DNA of 64,000 bases from Thalassovita sp. (GTDB lineage Bacteria > Pseudomonadota > Alphaproteobacteria > Rhodobacterales > Rhodobacteraceae). The notes beneath the pieces are model-generated. The model made no database searches. It was not told the origin of the DNA and saw only the letters and a program-made list of their open reading frames with translations. The stretch covers positions 2,266,706-2,330,705 of the forward strand of contig CP051233.1 of NCBI GenBank assembly GCA_017792425.1, written 5' to 3'. Below are positions 47,183 through 55,382 of this stretch, piece by piece (positions within the stretch are counted from its first letter, which is position 1; each line of letters begins with the position of its first letter). Position numbers and translations under genes: made by a program.

Positions 47183-49318
47183 TTAAAGCCCGAAACCGGC
47201 GTATGGAAGGAACCGGACGGGCGTGCCCGGCTCGATCTGAACGGCGTCGTCAGGCAGTTCGACCAGGCCGTTTGCCCACGACAACCCGCTGATCCGGCCC
47301 GACCCTTCCGATTTGAAAACCTCTGCCGTGCCCTGCTCTGTCAGGCGCGCGCGCAGGTACTCCCGCCGACCGGGCTTCTTGGATTTCGAAAACGCGGCGG
47401 GCACGTTGAAGGCCAGTGGCGTTTGCCACCCCGCCCCGGCCATCAGCGACAACGCCGGTCGCCCGAAAACCAGGGCGCAGACCAGCGCGGCCACCGGGTT
47501 GCCGGGCAACCCCAGCACGGGCGCGCCCTTCCACACCGCCAAAGCAAGGGGACGCCCCGGTTTCAAGGCGATCCGCCAACTGGTCAATGTTCCGCTTTCG
47601 CGCAACAGGGTAGAAACGTGGTCTTCATCCCCGGCCGATGCGCCGCCGGATGTAAAGATCACGTCGGCCTGTTGCGCCCCCGCGTCAAGGCGTTGCGCAA
47701 TCAGTGTGGGATCGTCGATTACGTGCCCCAAATCGACAGGTTCATAGTTCCAGGATCGCGCCAACCCCAGCAGCATCGGGCGGTTGGCATCCCAGATCTG
47801 GTGTGGTTTTGCTGGCAGGGACGGATCGGGAACGATCTCTGTCCCGGTGGACAGAACACCGACACGCAATTGCCGGTGAACCGGTGCCTTTGATATACCC
47901 AATGCCGATAGCAGCGCCAGATCAGGGGCCCGCAATACATGCCCAGCTGGCAGTGCTGACGCGCCTTCGGCCACGTCTTCGCCTGCCTTGCGTGTATTGG
48001 CGCGCGGCTTTATCGGCCCATCGAACACCACGGATGCCCCATCCGTCGCGGTGTCCTCCTCCAGTACGACGGTGTCCACGCCTTCGGGCAGGATCGCCCC
48101 TGTCAGAATACGGACGGCAGCGCCAAAGGGGACGACCCCGTTAAACGGTTGACCCGCCGCTGCGCGGCCCTTCACCAGTGGAAGCCGCTGCGGCCCCTGC
48201 CCCGTTGCAGCGTGAGCGAACCCATACCCATCCACCGCCGAGTTGGGCATCGGCGGGTTCGAGCGCCGCGCAATCACTGGCTGTGACAGAATACGCCCCT
48301 GACATTGGGATAAAGTGCAAAGCTCTGTTCCGGTGACAGGGCGCAGGACTGACCGCAACCGCGCCAGTGCTTCGTCCACCGGCACCCAATCCACTCCTTG
48401 CGGCATTGCGAAACAGTCGTCGCGCAGTCGTGGCGGTTCGATCCTGGAAGCGACCGCGAGCCGCAGGTTCAATTGCTGGCGCAGGCCCAGAATCCATCCC
48501 TCCTCCCGCGCCACCACTGGCAAATCATCCTGAAAAAGCGCGTCCAATTCACCCCCTTCCGACAACGACAGCAATGCAGACGCCAAAACCCGAACCTGGG
48601 CCTCGTCCTTTATCATGCCAGGCTGGCCCGCCTGCAAAGCGGCCACTTCGGCGGTCAACATCGAAGGGTAGACCTCGGCCACCACGATCGGCGCATCCGG
48701 GTTCTGAAATGGCCAAACGGCCATGTGTCGCCCGAATGCCTGCCGAAACCGCGACAACATAGGCAATCCAACCAGGGTCTGTGCCCCAACTGCCCCGGCC
48801 CCGGCCAATTGCCAGCAGGATTTCGGCGACAGCTTCAGTGCGCGCGCCTCCTTCTCGGTCAAGCGAAATTCGTTCAGGGTTGCGGACCGGGCAGGTTTGG
48901 TACGCGAAAGATGCGCCACTTCGTTCTTCGCACCATTTCCCCAGAACGGGCCCTGGTCAGGAAACAACTGGTTTATGCGTCCCGCAACTTCGCGCAGGCT
49001 GTGACGGTTGTCATCGCCGTCATGAACATGTTGGGCCAGCCATTCCCAGACCGCCTGCGCCCTGCCCTGCCCCGTCAGCCGTTCGGCAAATCCGACGGGA
49101 AAACCCAGACTGAAATCGCATCCAAGCAATAGCCGTTCGCCTGCATCTAGAGAGGCCTGTATTGTCGCTTTCAGTTCCGCTTCCGCTTCGCCCCGCGTAG
49201 GGGGATTGCTGGTTGTGACGCCCCCCGCCCCGGCAAGCGCCAGCCAGACGGAATCGGCGCCGGTTTTCGGGGTGCTGGCGGCAGACCAGTCCAATATGGC
49301 GACACGATCGAATTTCAC
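47183..49318 (-). CDS. Fusion of an unassigned N-terminal domain with MoeA molybdotransferase
   Basis: 711 residues. Residues ~300-711 are MoeA: NSAVDGYGFA, VLEEDT, GVLSTGTEI, SGGASAGDEDHV and GLPGNPVA are all present, so molybdate insertion into adenylylated molybdopterin is expected. Residues 1-~290 are a separate domain (ILDWSAAS, LLGCDFSLGFPVGFAERL, PFWGNGAKN, VAEVYPSML) whose Asp-rich beta strands recall RNase H-fold DUF429-like proteins; this is tentative. It overlaps mobB by 4 nt, closing the fdhD-mobA-mobB-moeA operon. Confidence 0.85.
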   Translation of the reverse strand: MKFDRVAILDWSAASTPKTGADSVWLALAGAGGVTTSNPPTRGEAEAELKATIQASLDAGERLLLGCDFSLGFPVGFAERLTGQGRAQAVWEWLAQHVHDGDDNRHSLREVAGRINQLFPDQGPFWGNGAKNEVAHLSRTKPARSATLNEFRLTEKEARALKLSPKSCWQLAGAGAVGAQTLVGLPMLSRFRQAFGRHMAVWPFQNPDAPIVVAEVYPSMLTAEVAALQAGQPGMIKDEAQVRVLASALLSLSEGGELDALFQDDLPVVAREEGWILGLRQQLNLRLAVASRIEPPRLRDDCFAMPQGVDWVPVDEALARLRSVLRPVTGTELCTLSQCQGRILSQPVIARRSNPPMPNSAVDGYGFAHAATGQGPQRLPLVKGRAAAGQPFNGVVPFGAAVRILTGAILPEGVDTVVLEEDTATDGASVVFDGPIKPRANTRKAGEDVAEGASALPAGHVLRAPDLALLSALGISKAPVHRQLRVGVLSTGTEIVPDPSLPAKPHQIWDANRPMLLGLARSWNYEPVDLGHVIDDPTLIAQRLDAGAQQADVIFTSGGASAGDEDHVSTLLRESGTLTSWRIALKPGRPLALAVWKGAPVLGLPGNPVAALVCALVFGRPALSLMAGAGWQTPLAFNVPAAFSKSKKPGRREYLRARLTEQGTAEVFKSEGSGRISGLSWANGLVELPDDAVQIEPGTPVRFLPYAGFGL

Positions 49319-49809
49319 AGTCCGACCTCCCTCAGGATGAAATCCGCGATGGCGACGGTGTCGTTCAGGTCAAACTCTGGCAGGTCGGCTTTCAGTCCGG
49401 GCGTATCCGTTGCAATGGCGCGAATGGTCGGGTTTCGCGCGGCCAGGGGTGGCTTGCCGTTCTCTTGACGAAACGCCTCTACCTTTTGGTGCGTCTCCTT
49501 CTTGTACCCTTCTATCAAGACCAGATCGACAGGCCCCAGATGGGTCAGCAATTCTGACAAGGCCGGTTCCGGTGCATCCCGCAATTCTTGCATCAGGGCC
49601 CATCGGCGGGGCGAGGATAACATGACCTGCGTGGCCCCTGCCTGCCTGTGGCGGTAGCTGTCCCGCCCGGGTTGGTCAACATCGGTATCGTGATGGGCGT
49701 GTTTGACGGTTGAAACCGAATAGCCGCGATCGGTAATCTCTGTCACCAGCCGTTCCATCAGTCCTGTTTTTCCCGCATTTTTCCAGCCGGTTACGCCATA
49801 GATCTTCAT
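49315..49809 (-). CDS. mobB: MobB, molybdopterin-guanine dinucleotide biosynthesis adaptor
   Basis: 164 residues with an N-terminal P-loop (TGWKNAGKTGLMERL) and the family segment STVKHAHHDTDVDQPGRDS. It binds GTP and assists MobA in making bis-MGD for the formate dehydrogenases. Overlaps of 4 nt with both neighbours show translational coupling. Confidence 0.92.
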   Translation of the reverse strand: MKIYGVTGWKNAGKTGLMERLVTEITDRGYSVSTVKHAHHDTDVDQPGRDSYRHRQAGATQVMLSSPRRWALMQELRDAPEPALSELLTHLGPVDLVLIEGYKKETHQKVEAFRQENGKPPLAARNPTIRAIATDTPGLKADLPEFDLNDTVAIADFILREVGL

Positions 49810-50435
49810 AGCATCGCCTTTGCCAGCACCAGATCATCGGGCGTATTGACGTTGAAGAACGGATCCTTCTGCCCGGTTTGGAAAAGCGCCTCTCTGCAGC
49901 CGTGCTGGTCCGTCCACAGAACGACCTTTTTCAACCCGTCGTTCAACGCGGCGCGTAGCTGATCGCGCAGGGCAACTGGCCACAGCCCGAATGTCGGGTG
50001 GCGGATCAGCCCTTTGGTCATTGATCGGGTCTGCTCGTCTCCCCTTGGGGTGGCGGCCACAACCAGCGGATGAGTTTGTCCCGCGGATCGATCCAACAAC
50101 CGCTGTGCCAGGTTCAGAGGAAAGAATGGCGTATCAGCGGCAACGGTGACGATCGTCTCTGCCCCGAGAGCGGCCGCCCAGTCCAGCCCCGCCAGCACCC
50201 CCGCCAACGGCCCTGGAAAGCCGTCGATGCTGTCTGGCAGCACGGGCAAACCAAATTCCGCAAATCGCGCCGCGTCGCCATTCGCATTGATCGCCATCTG
50301 CGCAACCTGCGGTGACAACCGTTCGATCACGTGACCCAGCAAAGGCTTTTCACCCAGACGCAGCAAGGCCTTGTCACCCCCACCCATGCGGGTTGCCAGC
50401 CCTCCCGCCAGAATGACACCTAAAGGTTTGATCAT
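49806..50435 (-). CDS. mobA: MobA, molybdenum cofactor guanylyltransferase
   Basis: 209 residues. The nucleotidyltransferase signature is LGVILAGGLATRMGGGDKAL, with the metal-binding Asp in VAADTPFFP. It attaches GMP to molybdopterin, the form used by both formate dehydrogenases here. It overlaps fdhD and mobB by 4 nt each. Confidence 0.93.
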   Translation of the reverse strand: MIKPLGVILAGGLATRMGGGDKALLRLGEKPLLGHVIERLSPQVAQMAINANGDAARFAEFGLPVLPDSIDGFPGPLAGVLAGLDWAAALGAETIVTVAADTPFFPLNLAQRLLDRSAGQTHPLVVAATPRGDEQTRSMTKGLIRHPTFGLWPVALRDQLRAALNDGLKKVVLWTDQHGCREALFQTGQKDPFFNVNTPDDLVLAKAML

Positions 50436-51346
50436 TCGCCTGCCCCTTTCCGGCGGTGCTTGCGGTCCTCTGACGGGATCGACGCCGGATCGACGTCGCG
50501 CACCAGGCGTTCTTCGCCGGACAGGCAGATGAACCGCTGGCCACGCATCCGCCCGACCAGTGTCAAGCCAACCTGCCGCGCGATTTCCACCCCCCAGGCA
50601 GTGAAACCAGACCGCGACACCAGAACCGGGATGCCCATATTGGCTGTCTTGATCACCATTTCAGAGGTCAGCCGCCCGGTGGTGTAAAGGATCTTGTCAC
50701 CCGCTGGAACACCGTGGTGGAACATAAAGCCCGCGATCTTGTCCACCGCGTTGTGCCGCCCGACATCTTCCATGTAAACCAATGGCTTGTCTTCCTGACA
50801 AAGCACGGTGCCATGAATGGCCCCTGCTTCGAGGTAAAGCGAGGGCGTCGTGTTGATTTCCTTGGCCAATGAATAAAGCCAGCTGGATCGAACCTCGGCC
50901 TTTGGCAGGGTCAGCCCCTCCAGCCCCTCCATCATGTCCCCGAAAACGGTGCCTACTGCACAGCCGCTGGTGCGGGTCTTTTTCTGCACCTTTTCCTCGT
51001 AAGAGGTCTCACGCTCGGTGCGGACGACGACCGTTTCGATTTCTTCGTCGAAATCAATTGCCGTGACGATGTCATGGACATGCAGCATGCCTTGGTTGCG
51101 CAGAAACCCCAGCGCCAGCAGTTCCGGGTAGTCCCCTATGGTCATCGCCGTCACGATTTCCTGGCGGTTCAGATAGATGGTCAAGGGGCGTTCTTCGACC
51201 ACGGAAATTTCTGTCTCGGCGCCAGTTTGGTCAAAACCCCGGACACGGCGCGTCAGCTTTGTGTTCTCTGGCGTCGGAAGGATTGGATATTCGGGGTGTT
51301 TCACAGTCGGCTTGATCGTTGTATCGCTTTCATGGTCAGGAAGCAT
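50432..51346 (-). CDS. fdhD: FdhD, formate dehydrogenase sulfurtransferase
   Basis: 304 residues with the family segments RPLTIYLN, LALGFLRNQG, VYMEDVGRHNAVDKI and SRSGFTAWGVEIA. FdhD moves sulfur from a cysteine desulfurase to bis-MGD. The CxxC of E. coli FdhD is reduced here to one cysteine (Cys129 in SGCAVGT; the fourth position is Gly). It heads the mob operon and its start is 37 bp from the divergent DUF2478 gene. AAGGA is 10 nt upstream. Confidence 0.92.
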   Translation of the reverse strand: MLPDHESDTTIKPTVKHPEYPILPTPENTKLTRRVRGFDQTGAETEISVVEERPLTIYLNRQEIVTAMTIGDYPELLALGFLRNQGMLHVHDIVTAIDFDEEIETVVVRTERETSYEEKVQKKTRTSGCAVGTVFGDMMEGLEGLTLPKAEVRSSWLYSLAKEINTTPSLYLEAGAIHGTVLCQEDKPLVYMEDVGRHNAVDKIAGFMFHHGVPAGDKILYTTGRLTSEMVIKTANMGIPVLVSRSGFTAWGVEIARQVGLTLVGRMRGQRFICLSGEERLVRDVDPASIPSEDRKHRRKGAGE

Positions 51347-51383
51347 GCTGTATGGTTTCCTTCAGAATATCAAGAGATTGCCC

Positions 51384-51893
51384 ATGCTGGGATATGTCGT
51401 CGCCGAAGGGCGCGGAAACGCAGACCAACTGATCCGAGACGCCGCCGCACGCCTGCGCAAAGCTGGCTTTGACGTTGCGGGTGCGGTTCAGGTCAATGTC
51501 GAAACCGGCCCGTTGCAGAAATGCCAGATGGATTTGCACATCCTGTCGGGGCAGAATGTAGTGCGCATCAGCCAGAACCTTGGCGCATTGTCGCAAGGCT
51601 GCCGCTTGGACCCGGAAGGGCTGGAACGCGCTGTCGGGCTTGTAGGTGCGGCGCTGAATGATGGGGCGGATATCCTGATCATCAACAAATTCGGCAAGCA
51701 AGAAGCCGATGGTCGCGGGTTCCGCCCCCTGATCGGTGACGCGCTGGCGGCGGGCGTTCCTGTTCTGACGGCGGTCAACAGCGGCAACCTTTCGGCCTTT
51801 CTGGCGTTTTCCGAGGATCTGGCCGAACCACTTCCCGAAAATGGTGACGGCATCTTGGATTGGTGCCTGTCGCAGATTGCGGACCGCACCTAG
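51384..51893 (+). CDS. DUF2478-like protein
   Basis: 169 residues that look like DUF2478, a family often found beside molybdenum genes (MLGYVVAEGRGNADQLI, LIINKFGKQEADGRGF, TAVNSGNLSAFLAF). The fold appears Rossmann-like; the central INKFGKQE may contact a nucleotide (inferred). The ATG at 51384 gives the usual family start; ATG 51345 with AGGA upstream would add 13 residues and overlap the fdhD start. A role in molybdate or cofactor handling is likely only from context. Confidence 0.75.
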   Translation: MLGYVVAEGRGNADQLIRDAAARLRKAGFDVAGAVQVNVETGPLQKCQMDLHILSGQNVVRISQNLGALSQGCRLDPEGLERAVGLVGAALNDGADILIINKFGKQEADGRGFRPLIGDALAAGVPVLTAVNSGNLSAFLAFSEDLAEPLPENGDGILDWCLSQIADRT

Positions 51894-51907
51894 GGGATTT
51901 CCCAGAG

Positions 51908-53239
51908 TCATTCGTCCCAGATCGCCATTTTGCGGTCGATGGTTTTCCGCGAAACGCCCAGGCGCCGTGCCGCCTCTGCCCGGTTCCCGTCACAAGTATC
52001 CAGAACACCAAGGATATGACGCTGCACCACAAGATCCAGATTTTCGATCGCCTGCGCCCCCTTGATAGCACCGGTGCCATCGAATTCGTCGGGGAACTCT
52101 CCCAGGATGACAGAACGCTCTATCATGTTGCGCAACTCGCGCACGTTGCCGGGCCAGTCATAGCGACGCATTTTCAGCAATGTCGTTTCGTTCAGTTCAA
52201 GGCTGTCCATGCCCAGCGTCGAAGAAAAATGCTTCATGAACATATCGGCAAGTTGAACGATGTCCTCGGAACGCTCGCGCAGCGGCGGCATTTCAATCGT
52301 TACCACGTTCATGCGATGATACAGGTCGGACCGGAATGTTCCAGCGGCGACCGCCTTTGACAGATCAGCGTTGGTTGCGAACAGAAAACGCAGGTTCAGC
52401 GGGATTTCTCTCTCTGCGCCGACGGGCCGAACCTTTCGTTCCTCCAGCACCCGCAAAAGCGACGCCTGCGCCCGCAAGGGCATTTGCGCGACCTCATCCA
52501 GAAACAGCGTTCCGCCTTCGGCCAGCAGTAACAGGCCGGGTTTCAGCCGGTCATCATCTTCGACAACGCCGAACATTTCAGCCGCGATGCGATCCGGCGG
52601 GATAGAGGCGCAGTTGATCGCCACGAAGGGCTCTGCCGCGCTGTCCGACAGGCCGTGCAGGTAGCGCGCGGCCAGTTCCTTACCTGTACCGCTGGCCCCG
52701 GTGAACAGTACGCTTGTCGGCAAGGGGGCCAGCTTGTGCAGCATCGACCGCACCGCCGACAAGGCCGGGGACGTCCCCAGCAGCTTGCCCCGCCCGTGGT
52801 CCGAATACAGTTCGCGCCGCAACAGCGCGTTTTCCCTGCGCAGGTATTTGCGATCCAGCGTCCGTTCGATCGCTCCAAGGATCTGGTTCGCGCGAAATGG
52901 TTTCAGTACAAAATCACTCACCCCAGCACGCAAAGCGGTGATCGCGGTTTCCAGATCTGCGTAAGCGGTCACCAGGATCGCGTCGCCAAAGAACCCCTTG
53001 CGCCGCTGTTCGGCAATCCAGTCCAGCCCCGTCCCGCCGGGCATCAGGTTGTCCAGGATCACCAGATCGAAATGGGCTTCGTCCAGCTTTCTGTTTGCCT
53101 CTTTCGGCGACCCGGCCTGTTCAACGCGACGCACACGCGGCGCCAGGATCTTGGTCAGGAAATTCCGCATACCCGGTTCGTCGTCCACCACCAGGACAGA
53201 CGCGCCTGCAAGGCTGCCGTATTCGTCAGTTACGCTCAT
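51908..53239 (-). CDS. NtrC-family response regulator lacking GAFTGA
   Basis: 443 residues. Receiver domain with Asp63 (VILDNLMPGG), AAA+ domain with Walker A GASGTGKE at 181-188 and Walker B GGTLFLDEV at 242-250, and a Fis-type helix-turn-helix at the C-terminus (EAARRLGVSRKTIDRK). Between MFG and the Walker B, where activators carry the sigma-54-contacting GAFTGA, the sequence is VVEDDDRLKPG. It may therefore work with the housekeeping sigma factor, as NtrC of Rhodobacter capsulatus does, or as a repressor. The probable partner kinase is at 40388. Formate genes are the likely targets. Confidence 0.9.
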   Translation of the reverse strand: MSVTDEYGSLAGASVLVVDDEPGMRNFLTKILAPRVRRVEQAGSPKEANRKLDEAHFDLVILDNLMPGGTGLDWIAEQRRKGFFGDAILVTAYADLETAITALRAGVSDFVLKPFRANQILGAIERTLDRKYLRRENALLRRELYSDHGRGKLLGTSPALSAVRSMLHKLAPLPTSVLFTGASGTGKELAARYLHGLSDSAAEPFVAINCASIPPDRIAAEMFGVVEDDDRLKPGLLLLAEGGTLFLDEVAQMPLRAQASLLRVLEERKVRPVGAEREIPLNLRFLFATNADLSKAVAAGTFRSDLYHRMNVVTIEMPPLRERSEDIVQLADMFMKHFSSTLGMDSLELNETTLLKMRRYDWPGNVRELRNMIERSVILGEFPDEFDGTGAIKGAQAIENLDLVVQRHILGVLDTCDGNRAEAARRLGVSRKTIDRKMAIWDE

Positions 53240-53257
53240 TACCCGGTCAAGGCCCGA

Positions 53258-53383
53258 TCAATCCAACCGCACGTTTTGACTGGAATACACCTTTTGCGAG
53301 GAAAATCCCATCTGATCCAAGGCATAGTTGGCCCCGGCAGCGACAACTATCACCGCAGCAAGCCCTGTCAGCATTGCTTTCAT
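53258..53383 (-). CDS. 41-residue membrane peptide in the formate operon
   Basis: The ATG at 53383 has GGAG 8 nt upstream. Residues ~4-19 are one hydrophobic helix (MLTGLAAVIVVAAGANYAL), followed by a short polar tail ending in VRLD. No cysteines. It lies between the cytochrome b subunit gene (99 bp before) and the regulator gene (18 bp after), on the same strand. It could be a small accessory subunit of the membrane formate dehydrogenase or a regulator of the kinase; no family is recognised. Confidence 0.65.
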   Translation of the reverse strand: MKAMLTGLAAVIVVAAGANYALDQMGFSSQKVYSSQNVRLD

Positions 53384-53482
53384 TTTTCATTCTCCATCCG
53401 CGCCCTGTTCCGGCACCGTATCAAAGTATAGCACATATGGCCGAGGACCGACGATGCTCGCCCAAGGTCAGGCGCGCGCAGA

Positions 53483-54676
53483 TTATTCCGCCGGTGTGCC
53501 CTGATCGCCTTGCTTGGCCTTCAGCTCGTCCAGCCAGATCGAGTGGTGTTGATGCGCCCACGCTTCATCCACTTCACCGGTTCCCATCGCATCAAATGCA
53601 CCTTCCATGCCAACCGAACCGATATAGATATGCGCGATGACAATCGCCATCAGGACAAAGGCGACGATAGCGTGCCAAAGCTGCGCCAGCTGCATCTCTT
53701 CTTGCGGCGCCAATGCTGTCGGCAAAGCGTCTATCCCCAACAGGCTGGGAACACCAAGACTGTTCGCAACTTCGAAGGTTTTCGCGAACAGCGGCATTTC
53801 GAATGGGAACAACAGCGAGACCCCCGAGACAGAGATCGAAGCGCCAAACAGGATTACCGACCAGAAGATGATCTTCTGCCCCCCGTTGAATTTCTTGGCC
53901 GGGGGATGCTTCTTGCCGATGATGCCACCGGCCTGCGCGAACCATGTCAGATCTGTCCGGTCGGGTATGTTGTGCCAGACCCACAGGACAAAAACCAATA
54001 TCAGCCCCAGAATGAACGCCCAGGCGATGTTGTTGTGCAGCAGCTTCGACACCGTAAGCAGCATGGCGTTGAACTCTTTCCCCAGATAGGGCGCAATGAA
54101 CATGCGGCCGAAAAGGCTCAGCAATCCAGTCAAACCCAGCACGATGAACGATCCGGCCAGCAACCAGTGGGAAAACCTCTCGAACGCCTGAAAGCGCGTG
54201 ACGGTTCGGCCGGTTTTCGGCTCGTCCAGGCGAATTTTCCCCCGCAGTAGAAGGAACAGCGCCAAGGTGGCAAGCGTTCCCAGCAGCAGCCAGCCACCAT
54301 AGGTCGCCAAGGGTCCGCTGCGGAATGCCAGCCAAGCCATCCCCCCGTCCTGCACCAACACCTTGCCGGTTTCGTTGCGGGTGCTGACAGTGACCTCCAG
54401 CCTGTCGTAGCGCAGGGCGCGCCACAGCTCCGGGTCAGAGGACGAGCCCAAGGGGCCCAGTCCCGGCACGCTCAGCGCCTGACCGCCGATGTTGTCGCTG
54501 CGGAACGTGTCATCCAGCTTCTGACCGGCCTGGCGGGCCAGGATATCTTCTAGCGTTTGCGCTCCGCCCGTGGCGGAACGGTCATGTGTTGCGGCAGGTG
54601 CGGTTCCCTGTGCCGACAGCATGGCGGGAAGGGATAGCAGCAGCACCGCAAGAAAGGCCACCATGTGACGCAACAT
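53483..54676 (-). CDS. Formate dehydrogenase cytochrome b (gamma) subunit
   Basis: 397 residues. A cleavable signal (~1-22) is followed by a periplasmic segment, one helix near 125, and a cytochrome b556-like core of four helices with haem histidines (FERFSHWLLAG, LLHNNIAW, LWHAIVAF, IAHIYIG). It takes electrons from the Fe-S subunit to quinone. It is longer at the N-terminus than E. coli FdnI (about 217 residues). AAGGAG lies 8 nt upstream. Confidence 0.92.
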   Translation of the reverse strand: MLRHMVAFLAVLLLSLPAMLSAQGTAPAATHDRSATGGAQTLEDILARQAGQKLDDTFRSDNIGGQALSVPGLGPLGSSSDPELWRALRYDRLEVTVSTRNETGKVLVQDGGMAWLAFRSGPLATYGGWLLLGTLATLALFLLLRGKIRLDEPKTGRTVTRFQAFERFSHWLLAGSFIVLGLTGLLSLFGRMFIAPYLGKEFNAMLLTVSKLLHNNIAWAFILGLILVFVLWVWHNIPDRTDLTWFAQAGGIIGKKHPPAKKFNGGQKIIFWSVILFGASISVSGVSLLFPFEMPLFAKTFEVANSLGVPSLLGIDALPTALAPQEEMQLAQLWHAIVAFVLMAIVIAHIYIGSVGMEGAFDAMGTGEVDEAWAHQHHSIWLDELKAKQGDQGTPAE

Positions 54677-54745
54677 GGTTGTTCTCCTTGAAAATCAACG
54701 ACGATGGGCGTTCGGCCTTTCAGCCGCACGCATCGTTTCCACAGA

Positions 54746-54768
54746 TCAGGGCGGGTTTGCCGCCCTGA
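54746..54768 (-). promoter_or_regulatory. Hairpin between formate dehydrogenase Fe-S and cytochrome genes
   Basis: Perfect 9-bp arms (54746-54754 and 54760-54768) with a 5-nt loop lie in the 101-bp gap. No T-run follows, so it is probably an RNA-processing or stability element or a weak attenuator rather than a strong terminator. Confidence 0.5.
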
Positions 54769-54777
54769 CCCGCAAGG

Positions 54778-55371
54778 TCATTCGCCTTTCTGAGAGTAGG
54801 CGGTACCCCAACCCCACGCACCCGAACCGAAGCCGCGCGCGACCACGCGTTCACGGTAAATGGCAGACACGATATCGCCATCCCCGGCCAGCAGCGCCTT
54901 GGTGGAACACATCTCGGCGCAGATCGGCAGCTTACCTTCGGCGATCCGGTTGCGGCCATACTTGGCAAACTCTTCTTTCGAATTGTTCGCCTCGGGGCCA
55001 CCGGCGCAGAAGGTGCACTTGTCCATCTTGCCGCGGGAACCGAAGTTACCCGCCTGCGGGTACTGCGGCGCGCCGAAGGGACACGCGTAGAAGCAGTAGC
55101 CGCAACCGATGCACAGATCCTTGGAATGCAGCACGACGCCTTCCTCGGTCTGGTAAAAGCAATCCACCGGACAGACGGCCATGCAGGGCGCGTCCGAACA
55201 ATGCATGCAGGCGACCGAGATCGAGCGTTCGCCGGGTTTGCCGTCCTGGATTGTCACCACCCTGCGGCGGTTGATCCCCCACGGCACCTCGTGCTCGTTC
55301 TTGCAGGCGGTGACACAGGCGTTGCATTCGATGCAGCGCTCGGCGTCACAGAGAAATTTTGCTCTAGCCAT
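54778..55371 (-). CDS. Formate dehydrogenase Fe-S (beta) subunit
   Basis: 197 residues with four ferredoxin cysteine groups (CIECNACVTACKNE, CMHCSDAPCMAVCP, CIGCGYCFYACPFG, CTFC...CAEMC). It carries electrons from the catalytic subunit to the cytochrome b. It has no signal of its own and would be co-exported with the Tat-carrying large subunit. It starts 11 bp after fdhA. Confidence 0.93.
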   Translation of the reverse strand: MARAKFLCDAERCIECNACVTACKNEHEVPWGINRRRVVTIQDGKPGERSISVACMHCSDAPCMAVCPVDCFYQTEEGVVLHSKDLCIGCGYCFYACPFGAPQYPQAGNFGSRGKMDKCTFCAGGPEANNSKEEFAKYGRNRIAEGKLPICAEMCSTKALLAGDGDIVSAIYRERVVARGFGSGAWGWGTAYSQKGE

Positions 55372-55382
55372 TCTCTATCTCC

